From positions 33,392,413 to 33,456,412 of the forward strand of contig JAPWDM010000007.1 of the NCBI GenBank assembly GCA_035578155.1: 64,000 bases of DNA, written 5' to 3'. Below are positions 47,801-58,374 of this stretch, one piece after another; positions within the stretch are counted from its first letter, which is position 1, and each line of letters opens with the position of its first letter. The translations under genes were made by a program, and so were the position numbers. A model generated the notes under the pieces. The model made no database searches and was not told where the DNA came from. It saw nothing but the letters and a program-made list of their open reading frames with translations. Origin of the DNA: Brachynemurus nebulosus. Lineage: Eukaryota > Arthropoda > Insecta > Neuroptera > Myrmeleontidae.

Positions 47801-50125
47801 TCAGTTGAATAAGTACTTAAATAATAGTCTTTAAATAATAAAGTAAGGATTTAAATAAATTTAAAAATATTTTTTTAAATTAGATATTTTTTAAGATAAA
47901 ATCTTATTTAATTCATATAATATTATGAATTAAAACAACATGTTTACAGTTGTGGGAATAATAATATAAACAAAACAAATATTATACCGTCAACACCTCC
48001 ACCTTTACCTACTGAATATAACTTTACCATATCACACTTTGTGTTAAGGGGGTATTCTAGTCTAGAAATTCCAAAAAAATCGATTTTTCTTTTTTTTTCC
48101 ATATTGCCAAAGTTCAGACCTTTAAGAATAAGCCTCTAAGGAGTTACGGTTATTTTTTCCCTGTGTACTATATATTTTTTCGGTGTTAAATTCAAATTTT
48201 TAATATAAATTACTCGAAACTACTTTTTTCGATACGGTTGACATAATATCTCAAGTTCTAATGCACACATTTACTTGAAATTTGGTACAAACTTTCTTAA
48301 TACTATCAAAATTGGTCCAACGTAGGGGTTTTTGAAATTGTTTTTTTTTTACTATTTTTAAAAAATTTCCAAAGTTGAAAAAAGGAGGCGAAAAAATGAT
48401 TTTTTTTTAATGGACGCCATTTTGTGAAAAAAATTATTTTTTTAAATCGATTACGTTCAGCTAATTCTACATCCTTGTTTATTAAGAATTAACAACAATT
48501 TTATGTTTCAGATCACCAGGAGACACCTTTTTTTGAGTCTAGCACTTTGCCGGCCTGTGCCGATTTCAATTTTGAATTTTTTTTAAATTTTTATACTTTT
48601 CAAATATTAATAAAAAAACTGTTAAAAAAAATGGATACTAAAAATGTTTACTGTTTTTTTATTACGTCTGTAAAATCACCTCAAAATCGAGTCTTTAGAG
48701 TAGAATACCCGCTTAAAAAAATTATAATTCAATTTCCTGATATTAGTAACCGCCATTTTTTAATCATTAGTTTTTTTCGTTTATGTAGTACATTTAACGC
48801 ATCGTTTATGTCGCACGTCTATCATAATTCACTAAAAAAACATGGGTTGGTAAAGTTATGAATTCGTTGACATCTTAAGCTATTACTTTTTTTGACTAGC
48901 GATTTAAGTTTGAAAAATTTATTTCAGATCAGAGATGTTCATCATTTGATTTCATTAAAACAGTTAAATATAAATGAATTAATTTCAACTTAACTTTATT
49001 CAAATTTGAATCGAAAACTTATAGTAAAGTTAGGTAGTTTAACGGTAATTTTAACACCTGTCCAAATACGATTTGTAACTTACAAAAACCCAAAATGTTG
49101 TTGAATACCGTGAAATGTAGTGAATAGTATACTTTATGTACGGACTTATTAATTTTTTAAATAATCTTATCAATTTGAACATTAGTTTAACTTGAATATT
49201 ATTTTTTATTAATACTAATTTATGATAAACTTAAATACAACCATCTTCAAATTATGTACCTATTGGTTTTTTGGTTGAAAGGGGTAGCGAATTCCAAAAC
49301 AATAGCGGAAATAAAGTTAAAAATTCGAGTTTTGTTTACAGTATCCGAAATAGAAATGAGAGCACATTATTTATCAATTATATAATTAAATGACGCGTAC
49401 AATGATCGATAAAAAAATCGAACACGAGAAATTTTTGAATATCTGCCAAACTGTCGATAAGTACAATCAGAAAAAGGGACCAATTACTTAAGTTTAGTTA
49501 TGACCCTGTATTTACTTAACGGTGTAAATACTTGACCTGCTTAAGCTTCAAATAAAAATTTACATAAATTTCAATGATATAAAAATCACGATAATTTTTT
49601 CTGCTTCATGTAAAAGTGAAAGTCAACATATTTAATGAATGTTAACTCGTTTTAAATTACAAAATTAATTTCGAAAAATTATTCAAAAAAAAAACTTTCA
49701 TTTTTGTTTGGAATGATCAACCAAAAAGAAAGGATTATTCTTCCTTCACCCACCGTATGACTCAACAAATTTTGAAAACCTGTTGATAAGAATTTCAAGT
49801 GACTGACAAAAATGATAAAACCGGATTCGTAAACAAATCATTTTTGGCGGTTTTCGATATCATAACAAATCCGATTTTTACGTCACCCTATCTATCGAAT
49901 GACCCAATTATTATTATTTGACAGTTCAATTTTTGCACGTTCAGTATGCACTTTTTTTTTGTTTCTCAAAATTTTTCGTTTTTGGCACTCACCTTCTGGT
50001 TTGGCTGCGGCCATCGAGCACATTGTTGAAACCACTGGACAATGATTGCCGTAAGTTTTTAACAACGTTGGCGCATAATTTCGCACGTATGTGGCACTTA
50101 AACGCGTTAAAAATGGACAAGGCAT
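38888..50125 (-). CDS. Alas: 5-aminolevulinate synthase, mitochondrial
   Basis: PLP enzyme that condenses glycine and succinyl-CoA to 5-aminolevulinate, the first step of haem synthesis, in the mitochondrial matrix. Seven coding exons: 50125-49993, 44919-44716, 44661-44445, 43405-43221, 42103-41475, 39326-39102, 39034-38888; phases agree, 579 aa. The catalytic core starts near [10 protein letters not shown] and includes [35 protein letters not shown] and the PLP lysine Lys368 in SGTLGKAFG. The C-terminus has ECAFCRKPL and NIPNCPQM. I chose [10 protein letters not shown] as start; an in-frame start 19 codons upstream (50182) is also open but would not be usual. The presequence holds two Cys-Pro haem-regulatory motifs (Cys3-Pro4, Cys29-Pro30), so haem feedback on import or stability is likely. 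I see no iron-responsive element upstream. Intron 1 is over 5 kb and full of mobile elements. Confidence 0.97.
39799..40319. mobile_element. hAT-like element with CATGGTGGCCAC ends
   Basis: CATGGTGGCCAC and its complement mark the ends, followed inward by CCCTGGCTTTTCCAGG-type words on both sides. No convincing 8-bp duplication. A hairpin (about 40096-40192, arms AATAATAAACAAATACTTTA and complement) is nested inside. Lies in ALAS intron 5. Confidence 0.65.
40900..41360. mobile_element. Inverted-repeat element, GC-richer than surroundings
   Basis: Ends CTACACGATGCTACGAAC (40910) and GTTCGTAGCATCGTGTAG (to 41348), with imperfect complement extending about 10 bp outward on both sides. A further copy of CTACACGATGCTATGAAC lies at about 41288. 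Interior contains repeated AACGTTCGA words. In ALAS intron 5, close to exon 5. Target duplication unclear. Confidence 0.7.
43453..43523. repeat. Half of a fold-back repeat, cut by a TTAA insertion
   Basis: GTTACGAGTTAGCTTTCGAG and AATTAACTTATCATCAAC match the arm of the serpin-intron fold-back (30829-30935). The second arm begins GAATGATGAA and stops at TTAA, where the element 43524-44417 starts. The remnant beyond (44418-44435) is too short or diverged to complete the arm. Confidence 0.65.
43524..44417. mobile_element. TTAA-flanked element, ends GGGGAGGTTTACT
   Basis: Inverted ends GGGGAGGTTTACTTGAGAGT and ACTCTCGAGTAAACCTCCCC, flanked by TTAA at 43520-43523 and 44418-44421. The first 220 bp are a direct duplication with about 114-bp period (copies at 43524 and 43638, both containing TGTGTAGAATATGTTCCCAA). 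TTAA duplication fits piggyBac-type insertion; no transposase. In ALAS intron 3, ending 28 bp from the exon 3 donor. Confidence 0.8.
45258..45310 (+). repeat. Dispersed repeat, copy f
   Basis: GGTTTGAAGACGGTTGTATT, then TAAGTTTGTCGTAAGTTATT. About 250 bp downstream GACCCGATTCATCCCG and CTACGGTATTCC recur as in copies a and e. In ALAS intron 1. Confidence 0.7.
46258..47183. mobile_element. piggyBac-type non-autonomous element
   Basis: Ends CCCTAGAATCATACGT and ACGTATGATTCTAGGG flanked by TTAA (46254-46257 and 47184-47187). CCCTAGAA is the classic piggyBac terminal motif. Inside, a GTTAATCATA(T/C)ATCG segment occurs twice in direct orientation. No transposase ORF. Lies in ALAS intron 1. Confidence 0.88.
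48048..48712. mobile_element. TTAA-flanked element, ends GGGGGTATTCTAGTCTAG
   Basis: Left end GGGGGTATTCTAGTCTAGAA after TTAA (48044-48047); right end TTTAGAGTAGAATACCCGC before TTAA (48713-48716). The inverted ends match with several differences. T-rich interior with chance ORFs. A second TTAA-type family in the same ALAS intron. Confidence 0.75.
49209..49256 (-). repeat. Dispersed repeat, copy g
   Basis: Minus strand ATTTGAAGATGGTTGTATTT, then AAGTTTATCATAAATTAGTA. In ALAS intron 1. Confidence 0.65.
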
Positions 50126-50697
50126 TTTCACTTGAATTAATTTATTAAAACTTCTTGTAATCAATAAATTAATTCGGATCAAATGAGGTTACGTAAGACG
50201 TTTCAACAATTACAATTAAATTTTTGCGAATGTCCGGCCGATATGTTGACTGTATGGTGAGTAAAACACAAACTGACCAATTCACTTGTAGACGTCAAGT
50301 CAAATACCTTTCAGTTATATCACATTGTCATTATAATGTAGTGACGTCAAAAATTTGAATTGCTCGGATCGAGTGTTTCAATTACTTTCATTCGATAATC
50401 GACACTGATTCAATCAGAGTCGACAGACAGGATAACGGATAGTTTTGTAAGGAATTTGAATTGATCAATTGACAGGATACGGTTTTGATGAGTATTTGTC
50501 GAGTTTTGCTTCATTCAAAAGAGTACAACATTCTAAAATTCACATATGTATTTTATTTAATGTATACGTAATATTGTGCGCTATTGTACTAGGTGTTTGA
50601 TAATTATGGGATGTGGATGTGTTTGGAGGTTAATTTCAAATTGCAGTTTGTTCATGAAATTTAAGGGGTAATATCACTTTGTGTACACAGTTTCAAC

Positions 50698-51490
50698 TAG
50701 TGTTGCCAACCATACTTTATAATAAAGTATCTTACTTTATTTTTCACAAACATACTTTATACTTTTGCATAAAAATAAAATATGCTAAAATACTTGATTT
50801 TAAATCCTGACTGTGATAACTCTAAACAATGCGTAATTCCCAAACGATTTATTAAATATTAATAGATTTGAGCGTTACTTTATGGTATTCCATATTTGTA
50901 AATAATAAACAAATATTTTACTTCGCAAAAATATTTGATTTATTAAATATTAAGATGGATGATTGATCTATATTCGGAATCAATAATATTTAAAAAAAAA
51001 TCCAAAAAAAATTTACTAATGGTAACAAAGTATTTGCAAAGGAAAATACTGCTGAAAAACCGCAATATGTACTACTTAAAAATGCATGTGATAAAAATGT
51101 AAAAATGTATAATATGTATAATGATACCAAATGTAAAAAAAAAATTATTGTTTTTTTTACTCTCTGTTGCCGCAACCCTAGCTTTCACTGAGTTTTTTCG
51201 ATGATGAATGTGAAGCGGCGAGCAGAGAGAAATAGATCCTCCATAAATTTAACAGTTATAAACAGTTATAAATTTAACAATTTAAATTTAAACTTAAATT
51301 ATAAAACTAGCTATGAAACGTTTATAGATAACCAAAAATTTTTAGTGTGCTAAAAATCACAAAAAAATATGTATTTAAGGCAATAAACATTTAAATTTGG
51401 AAAATACTTTTTTTTTCTGACAAATACTTTATTTTTTCTCATTCAAAAAATTAGATACTTTATTTTTCTCAAAAAAAGTTGGCAACCCTA
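50698..51490. mobile_element. hAT-like element nested in another repeat
   Basis: Ends TAGTGTTGCCAACC and GTTGGCAACCCTA, with a perfect 8-bp duplication GTTTCAAC (50690-50697 and 51491-51498). The target lies inside a repeat that starts TTAAGGGGTAATATCA (50661), whose start is also seen at 24500. Inside, about 60 bp around 50865-50930 (GAGCGTTACTTTATGGTATT) also occur at 40058-40120 within another element. Confidence 0.85.
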
Positions 51491-52203
51491 GTTTCAACGG
51501 TGCATATTCTCAAAGGATTTACATAAAAATACAAGTCTTAAAGTACAAAAAAAATGTTTTTAAATATATTTTTTGAAAACAAAATGGCGGCGCACCAGTT
51601 CTCAGAAAGCAACCACTTTTTTCTTTATCATATTCATATTCATTAGTCATTAAATGACTCTAGTGAACATCGTAGAATTTTTTCGATTAACGAAAAAACA
51701 ACTATCTTATTTACGCAATTTCAGTAATTTTCAATATATTTATCCATCTGATAAACAATTAAATATTAGAAACGTCTGAGAAAGGGGCGTTGATTTTGTA
51801 ATATGTCATGTTGTCAAAAATCAGTTTTTAAATGTTTTCATTGTAACCAGTTTGGATAAATCGGTTTTTGAAATTAAACTCCACAATATGTACATACATG
51901 TATGTAAAAGGCTGCGTTCACCTTGTTACCATTCGGAAAATATTTTTTCTTTTTTTTTTTTTTTTTTTTAAATATAATTGAAAACTTTTCTTCTTTTCTT
52001 CACGTTGAAAGTTTTAAATTGCAAATACTTGAATGCTTTATTTTAATTTTTAATGAATGTTGTAACTTTTGACTTTGTAACATTTCCGTAATTTTAATTT
52101 CAAGGAAAATTTTTGTTTCCAATTCCGATTCAAAAATTTCCGTTAATGAACGTGATTTAATTAATTATAATTATTACAGGATCGTATCGGGATTTTTTTT
52201 TTT

Positions 52204-52527
52204 TATAGAAATTCAAAATGTATATTTAAAATATACATTTCTCTTCCATATTTAGGCAACATTTCTCAAAAGATAGGTAATATATTCCTTCAATTTAACA
52301 TAAATCCCGTTTACTATTCAATAAACAATATTGGCCGTCTTTTACACAACACAAAATCATCTAACCCCGTGAAAAAGAGTGGTGTTTATCGTTTGAATTG
52401 TACAGATTGCAATGCATGCAATGCATCCTATATAGGACAAACTGGTCGAAACTTCGAAATCATATATAAGAAACATATTGGTACTCAAAAACATAGTTTT
52501 AGATCGAAGCTCCAAACATATATTTAA
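52204..52527 (+). pseudogene. Penelope-like retroelement, C-terminal GIY-YIG fragment
   Basis: An open frame of about 105 codons, with no upstream reverse transcriptase, reads ISLPYLGNISQKIGNIFLQF, then SGVYRLNCTDC and NASYIGQTGRNFE. Cys-x2-Cys before YIGQTGR and the preceding 'P(Y)..GIS.KI...L..F.I' region are typical of Penelope-like elements. The frame stops soon after KKHIG, shorter than intact domains. A 5'-truncated, dead copy. Confidence 0.75.
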
Positions 52528-53349
52528 GTATGTACGGTCATATTACATACGACTGTTCGTACGAATTCGTATGATTTTTCCAAATTATTTCTTTAAAAAA
52601 ATTTTTTCCAAAATCTTGTCAAACATGTCTAATACTGAAAATTTTATTAATTTCTCAAAAAATTAACATTAAAAAACCTCAACAAGTTTCTTTTGTATTT
52701 TAAAAATTCCGTAGAAAAAACTATGCGGAACTGAAACTTTAGAAAAACAATTTTTCGCAATTCGATTGTAAACAAAAATATTATTCTTTAATTTTTTTTT
52801 TTTGGAAAAAATCAAATAAATATTCTAAGAAGCCAATCACCGTCCAGAAACGTATTATTTACGTTGAACTAGTGACAAAAAATATTTCTTTTATCAGTTC
52901 AAAAAATGAGTTTGCATAAATTACCATATGTATGTAATATTATACATATAACATAATAGCATTATACAGTTACATATTTATATTAACTCTATCCAATAAT
53001 TATTCCTAGTGATAAAGCATATTTTAACGGGTGCAGTTGTGCGTAAGTAGAATAATTTGATATGATAAGTACCTGACTTATCAACAATTGTTAACGATAA
53101 GAAAAATAACCGTCATTAAACATAATATACCCTGTCGCAGCATCCTGCATAACATAGCGAATTTTCGTTTATAAAAGTTAGTTCTTCTTGGAAACTAGTT
53201 GTCATAGAATAATAGTTTTCAAGAACTTTTTCATCTGATTTTTTCTCCTCTTTCCAATGGTGTAAAAAAATTTCACAAAAGTTTTTGAATAAGGGGAAAT
53301 TTTGACAAAAAACTAATTTTTTTCACGAAAATTGCCGGCAAAACCATGT

Positions 53350-53462
53350 TACGGGCATCGGACGTGTCTGGTTAACGAACTCGTCCAACGGTTTGGGACT
53401 TCCAATATTTTCACCAAATTTCATAAGCGTAAGACATTTCGTTCGAGAGTTATCGCGCGGAC

Positions 53463-53538
<76 letters not shown>

Positions 53539-53650
53539 GTGACTATTATTTTCGGTTTCTAGGAACCTCAAAACAAATTTCTGCCATAGTGCCGGGCTCA
53601 AGTCGCGTCATGACAGTGGCTGTAATAGCTGAATTCCATTCTGGAAATTT
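53350..53650. repeat. Interspersed repeat carrying a TA microsatellite
   Basis: GGGCATCGGACGTGTCTGG, GACTTCCAATATTTT and TTCGTTCGAGAGTTA also occur inside the hAT element at 62743-63196 and, partly, at 53810-53960. The (TA)n tract 53466-53536 sits where the sister copy at 53870 has only ACATGTATATGTATTTTAGC, so the tract expanded from a short seed. Confidence 0.7.
53466..53536. repeat. (TA)n microsatellite, about 35 repeats
   Basis: Uninterrupted TA dinucleotides, 71 bp. The Tyr-Ile repeat ORFs in all frames here are artefacts of it. Confidence 0.97.
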
Positions 53651-54181
53651 GCTAATAAGCAGTTGGGGTAATCAATAAGGCCATTGAAATAATTTAAAAA
53701 GAGATTGGTTCTTCTATTATTATTATATGCACATATTTTTTCAAAATTGAAACACGTTTGAATTTTGATAAATTTTTACAAAACATTTTTTGACGAAAAA
53801 ACCCTAAATGCCAGACGGGATTTCGTAAAATTTCGCAATAATTGAATGTTTTATTCGAGAGTTATCATGCAGACATGTATATGTATTTTAGCAAATATTT
53901 TCGGTTTCTAGGGACGTTAAAATAAATTTCTGCTGTAATAGCTGAATTTGGAAACATTTATATCAAACAATTTGAAAAATGAGCGTAATTAATGTTATTT
54001 TCATAAGAAACCATTTTATGATAATTGAAAAGTAACTAAGGGGTTCAGTAACATTGAATGAAATTTATAAATTAAGTACATAGAGTAATTTTAAGATAGA
54101 TTACAAAATCTGAACTCTTAAAGATGGTTTTGAAAGAATACAGTACATATATACTATATAGTCATAGAAGAATCCCCTTAA

Positions 54182-54730
54182 TCTATACATATTTTAAAAC
54201 TGTTACGAGACCGTTTCTGTACATGGAATATTTTTTGAAAATTGTACTGATACTGTAAATTAAATAGTTATTGATGTAGATATCAAAACAGCGATTTTTA
54301 AAATTTTTGTCTGTCTGTCTGTTCACGCATCATGCAAAAACTATTGGACGGATTTTGATGAAATTTGGTATGATGATAACTTATTACCTGGGTCAACATC
54401 TAAGATACTTTTTATTCCGGGAAAATGTCTCATTCCCACGGGAAAACAGAAAAACTATTTTGATCATGTACACATATTACGCAAAAACTATTGAACGGAT
54501 TTTTATGAAATTTGGTCTGGTGTTAACTTATTACTTGGGTCAATATATTAGATACTTTTTATTACGGTAAAGTGTCTCCTTACCTCGGGAAAGCATGAAA
54601 ACCATTTTGAGCATGTGCATGCATTACGCAAAAACTATTGTTCTATGCAAGTTCTGTATAATTATTACACTTATATACTTCTCATTGATTTTATAACAAT
54701 GAGCCGCGCGAACGACGACGCAGGTTCTAG
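54182..54730 (+). mobile_element. Helitron-like non-autonomous element, copy 2
   Basis: Begins TCTATACATATTTTAAAACT after A (54181) and ends TTCTAG before T (54731), the Helitron A|T insertion pattern. Shares most of its length with 26881-27283, but the unit from ACGGATTTT to TACTTTTTATT-type sequence is present twice instead of once. Confidence 0.72.
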
Positions 54731-55279
54731 TATCTAATAAAAAAGTTACAGGTAATTTATCAGCTGTAGAAACTTTTTATTTTTCAAAAGTCTAAGAGTG
54801 CTTCACATAATATCAACAGTGTGCCCAAATTTTTGATTATGACTGCGTTAGGTTCTAATCTCTCTGTAGAATGATGCCATCTGTGTAACACGCTTCAAGC
54901 ACGTTTCGTTTAGTTCAATATACTTTGTTATAGATGGCACTAGATGTAATGTACGTAGTAGTTTAAATCAGCAGCAAGTTATTTTTATGGTCTATTCTGC
55001 ATTTTACTTGTAAGTAAGTTTCTTATAATAAAAAATATTTGTATCCTAAAATCAACCAACATTGCCAAAATTTTGAATATATTTTTTACTAAAATATACC
55101 GCTGTTTTCAACACTTTGTTGTTAATTCCAAAAATTCTAAAATTCTAGTAGAATGGAAATTTCGGATAGTTGGTCTAGTTGCTACATATTTATATTAGAA
55201 TGCAATGTTTTTACCGTTTGTGCAAGAGCAATGTAAATTAAAATTAAAATTCACATAGTGTTTGAAAAATTATCAAATT

Positions 55280-55350
55280 GGATCGGCTGGGATTCGAACC
55301 CGGATCACTTGATTGCTAGCCAAGCGCCTTACCAATTAGGCCACCGACCG
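55280..55350 (-). tRNA. tRNA-like sequence, anticodon AGC (Ala), probably pseudo or SINE-derived
   Basis: The minus strand folds as a 71-nt cloverleaf: D arm GCC/GGC, anticodon arm CTTGG-CTAGCAA-TCAAG, T loop TTCGAAT. Acceptor stem CGGTCGG/CCGATCC has a mismatch at the first pair, and the T stem has one mismatch. Similar words (GAGCAATGTAAA) flank it at 55228, 55512 and 55540, so it is likely part of a repeat, not a working gene. Confidence 0.5.
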
Positions 55351-57053
55351 CTTGTTCGAGTGCCACACCAATCTGATGAGACGCAGTTTACATTTAATTT
55401 CAAATGTTACCGAGTGCCTGTGAAACATTATTAATGTATGGCGGACTTTTGTTCGCATTTAAACACACACCAATATTCATATGTTCACCTAACGTCCAGC
55501 CGTGAAATTAAAAGAGCAATGTAAACATTTGAAATTAAAAGAGCAATGTAAATCAAGGTATTTTGAAATCCTTAAAAAATTTGACCCCTTTTAATTTGAG
55601 AGCCGGATCCGTCCATGGGTTTTAGGTATTAGTCAAGACAAAAGTAATAACTCATATGTTTTTTGTTATAATTTATTTGAATAATATAGTTTTAATTTTT
55701 ACAATATTAAATAATGCCGAAACGAAAACAACAAATTTTTAATATTTTTGCAAAAAATCATTTTCAAAATGAAACCACAAATTTTTTTTTTTTTGAAATA
55801 ATCTTTTGAACGGTCACTAAAGTAAGTTTTATAAAAAAATACCTTTTTTTTGTAAAAAAATATATGCAATTATTTTTTCGAACTGATATGCCTGTGTTTA
55901 AATTTAGTGACCACTGTCTACCGGGAAACTCGTGGAAATCAATCGAAATAATCGGTTCTTGCATGTTTCAATTTAAAAATTGTTTTTCTGCAAAATTATT
56001 AAAAATTCTCTTTAACATTTTCTATGAAAAAAATAAGTATAATTATGTAATTGTAAATTTTAATAAGTTTAACATCAAAGTTTTTGTTGGCAAATAAGTT
56101 TTTTTTTTTAAATTTAATCCTAGTATTGTTTAGAAGGCATGCGCAAAAATTTAACTAAAATTTTTTTTTATAGATTTTATAGATTTTTTTTTGGTTTTTT
56201 TAAATAGAAATTTTTTTTACTTAAGTTAGAATGGATATTTTTAAAGATTTTTTTTTTTTGGGGGGGGATATTTATTATTTTTATAAACCGATATACCAAA
56301 CCCTTGGATTATACAAAGTGCTCCAGTTATTTTTGCTATTTTGTTTTTGGATTTTACTGTTCTGAGTAACTCTTAATTAAAAACTACGATTTTTTTTTTA
56401 AGAAAGCTTGAAAATTGTGCAGCAACTTCAGAAAAAAGTAAATACAACGTTACTTTATAATTAGAATAATTATTAGTATTTTTTTTTATTAATTTTAATA
56501 TTTTTTTCAGTAGTATTATCTAACACTTACGAGACAAATACAGTCAAATGGACAAGCAGAAATGGTGAACCAAAAGTTTCCAAAAGTTTCAAAAAACTTG
56601 AATAGCCGTTTTGATTACAGTTGATATTTTTTTTATTAACGTACAGTTTTTGGCCAGTACTATGAAAACAGCGTTGTGTATTCAAGTTTCTGTTTGAAGC
56701 TAATAATATTAGATAACAGAATTGAAAGTTTAAAATATAATTTTGACGGTAATTTGATGTTGGTTTGAATTGTTCAAATATTGAGTGTGAAATTTCCGAT
56801 AAACTAAAAAATATTGCACCACATATTCCCAAATTTAAATTAAAATTGAATTTTGATTGGTTTATTTAGCTGGTTGAAATCTAAAATTGGTTACTGGGTA
56901 GGCGATGAGTCCACATTACAGACATCATAAAACTGCGACCTTTTTTTGATAAAGTCGTTTTGAGATCGGAAACCGTAGTTCAAAACATTTTCTAGGGTTT
57001 TACGTACAAGATTTTTTACGTCAGGACTATTTTATTGGAGAATTTTTAGTATG

Positions 57054-58374
57054 ATCGACATAGGGTTGGGCGGCGTAAAAAAAGACAAAATCAAATCTTT
57101 TCATTTTTCATGTAGAAAATATTTGAATTTTTAGACAAAAAAAATACTATATGATGCTAAATTGTTTGTATTTTAAGATTTTGCCTGTTTTTTCACTCAA
57201 GCGAATGGCATAAATCTATAAAAAATAAAAACCTTGTCTTTTTTTTACCCGCCAAGTGGAGTAAAAAAAAGACAGTGGAGGGTAAATAAAAGACAGACCT
57301 CAACTAATAGGATACTGCAAGTACATGATTGGAAGGGTAAAAAATAGACAGTTTGGGTAATTAGCAGTACAACCGTTTTTATTTCACAACTCTATCTCTA
57401 CTACAAAATTTTTTAATGATATATTTAAATTTTACGTATTTTATCAAAAACTTTAGCTAAGATTAAGCAGTAAGAAAAGCCAGAAAAAGTTAACTGATGC
57501 AAAAGCTTGACTCACAGGAAATTTCTTTGGACTTTAAATATTAAAACAGTTTTTATTTCACAAATGTACAAACTAATAAAAAATTTATTGTAGCTCATTA
57601 AGAAACCAAATATGCTAATTTGAGGCTGTCTTTTTTTAGACCACTTTACATAAAGTAAAAAAATAAATCAAAATAATCTATGAATGAGTTAAAAATACTA
57701 AATGTGTGCAGTAAAGCATAGTTACATTATAAAAACATAAATAAATTTTCATGGGTCAAAAATACAAATTTTCGAATGAGCTGAAATTGATATTCATGAA
57801 AACCGTCTGCTCACTAACAAAAAAATTGTTTTATTGAAGAATCAGTATTTTTTTAATCCATAAAATATACATAAACATGCCATTATCTAGTTTTAAAATG
57901 AAAATCCTTGTCAATAATCTTTAATTTTTCTAAATATTAACCCCTTGTTTTGTCTTTTTTTTACCCCGCTTTTTTCTTTTTTTTAACATATAACAAAAAA
58001 ACAAAAAATTACAAGCAGTCGGATCATTTAAATAAAACTTTGTACTTTACATTACTAAAGCATGTAGAGTAACAAGAAAAAAATACAACACTCTATCTTA
58101 TCAGTTTTTTACTTACTGAAAAAGTTTATCGTCGCGGAATGAAAGTTTTTCTCTCGTGAATAACACAGGTTTGGGAGAAAATTTTTTTATGTTATAAAGC
58201 CCGTTCCAAAAAATAATGTTGTGGCCCAGACAGCTTAAAATACTAATGTATTTTGTTGTAATATTTTTTTATTTTTTGAATTTAACACTGCTGAATTTAA
58301 TATAAGTATGTCTTTTTTTTACCCCGCTCGAGCAGTGTCTTTTTTTTTATCCCGCCCAACCCTAAATGTCGATA
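57054..58374. mobile_element. 1.3-kb inverted-repeat element with GTAAAAAAAAGACA motifs
   Basis: Ends ATCGACATAGGGTTGGGCGG and CCGCCCAACCCTAAATGTCG are complementary with a 2-base gap. The subterminal motif GGGTAAAAAA(A)GACA or its complement recurs at both ends and inside (57240-57350, 57950, 58310-58350). No transposase. TSD not clear because the inverted repeat may run to the very ends. Confidence 0.7.

Noticed and set aside
50126..50205. Iron-responsive element upstream of ALAS
   Set aside because: No C-bulge plus CAGUGN loop hairpin is present; CAAGTG near the ATG lacks the stem.
53323..53678. Tyr-Ile repeat proteins on both strands
   Set aside because: Purely the translation of the TA microsatellite.
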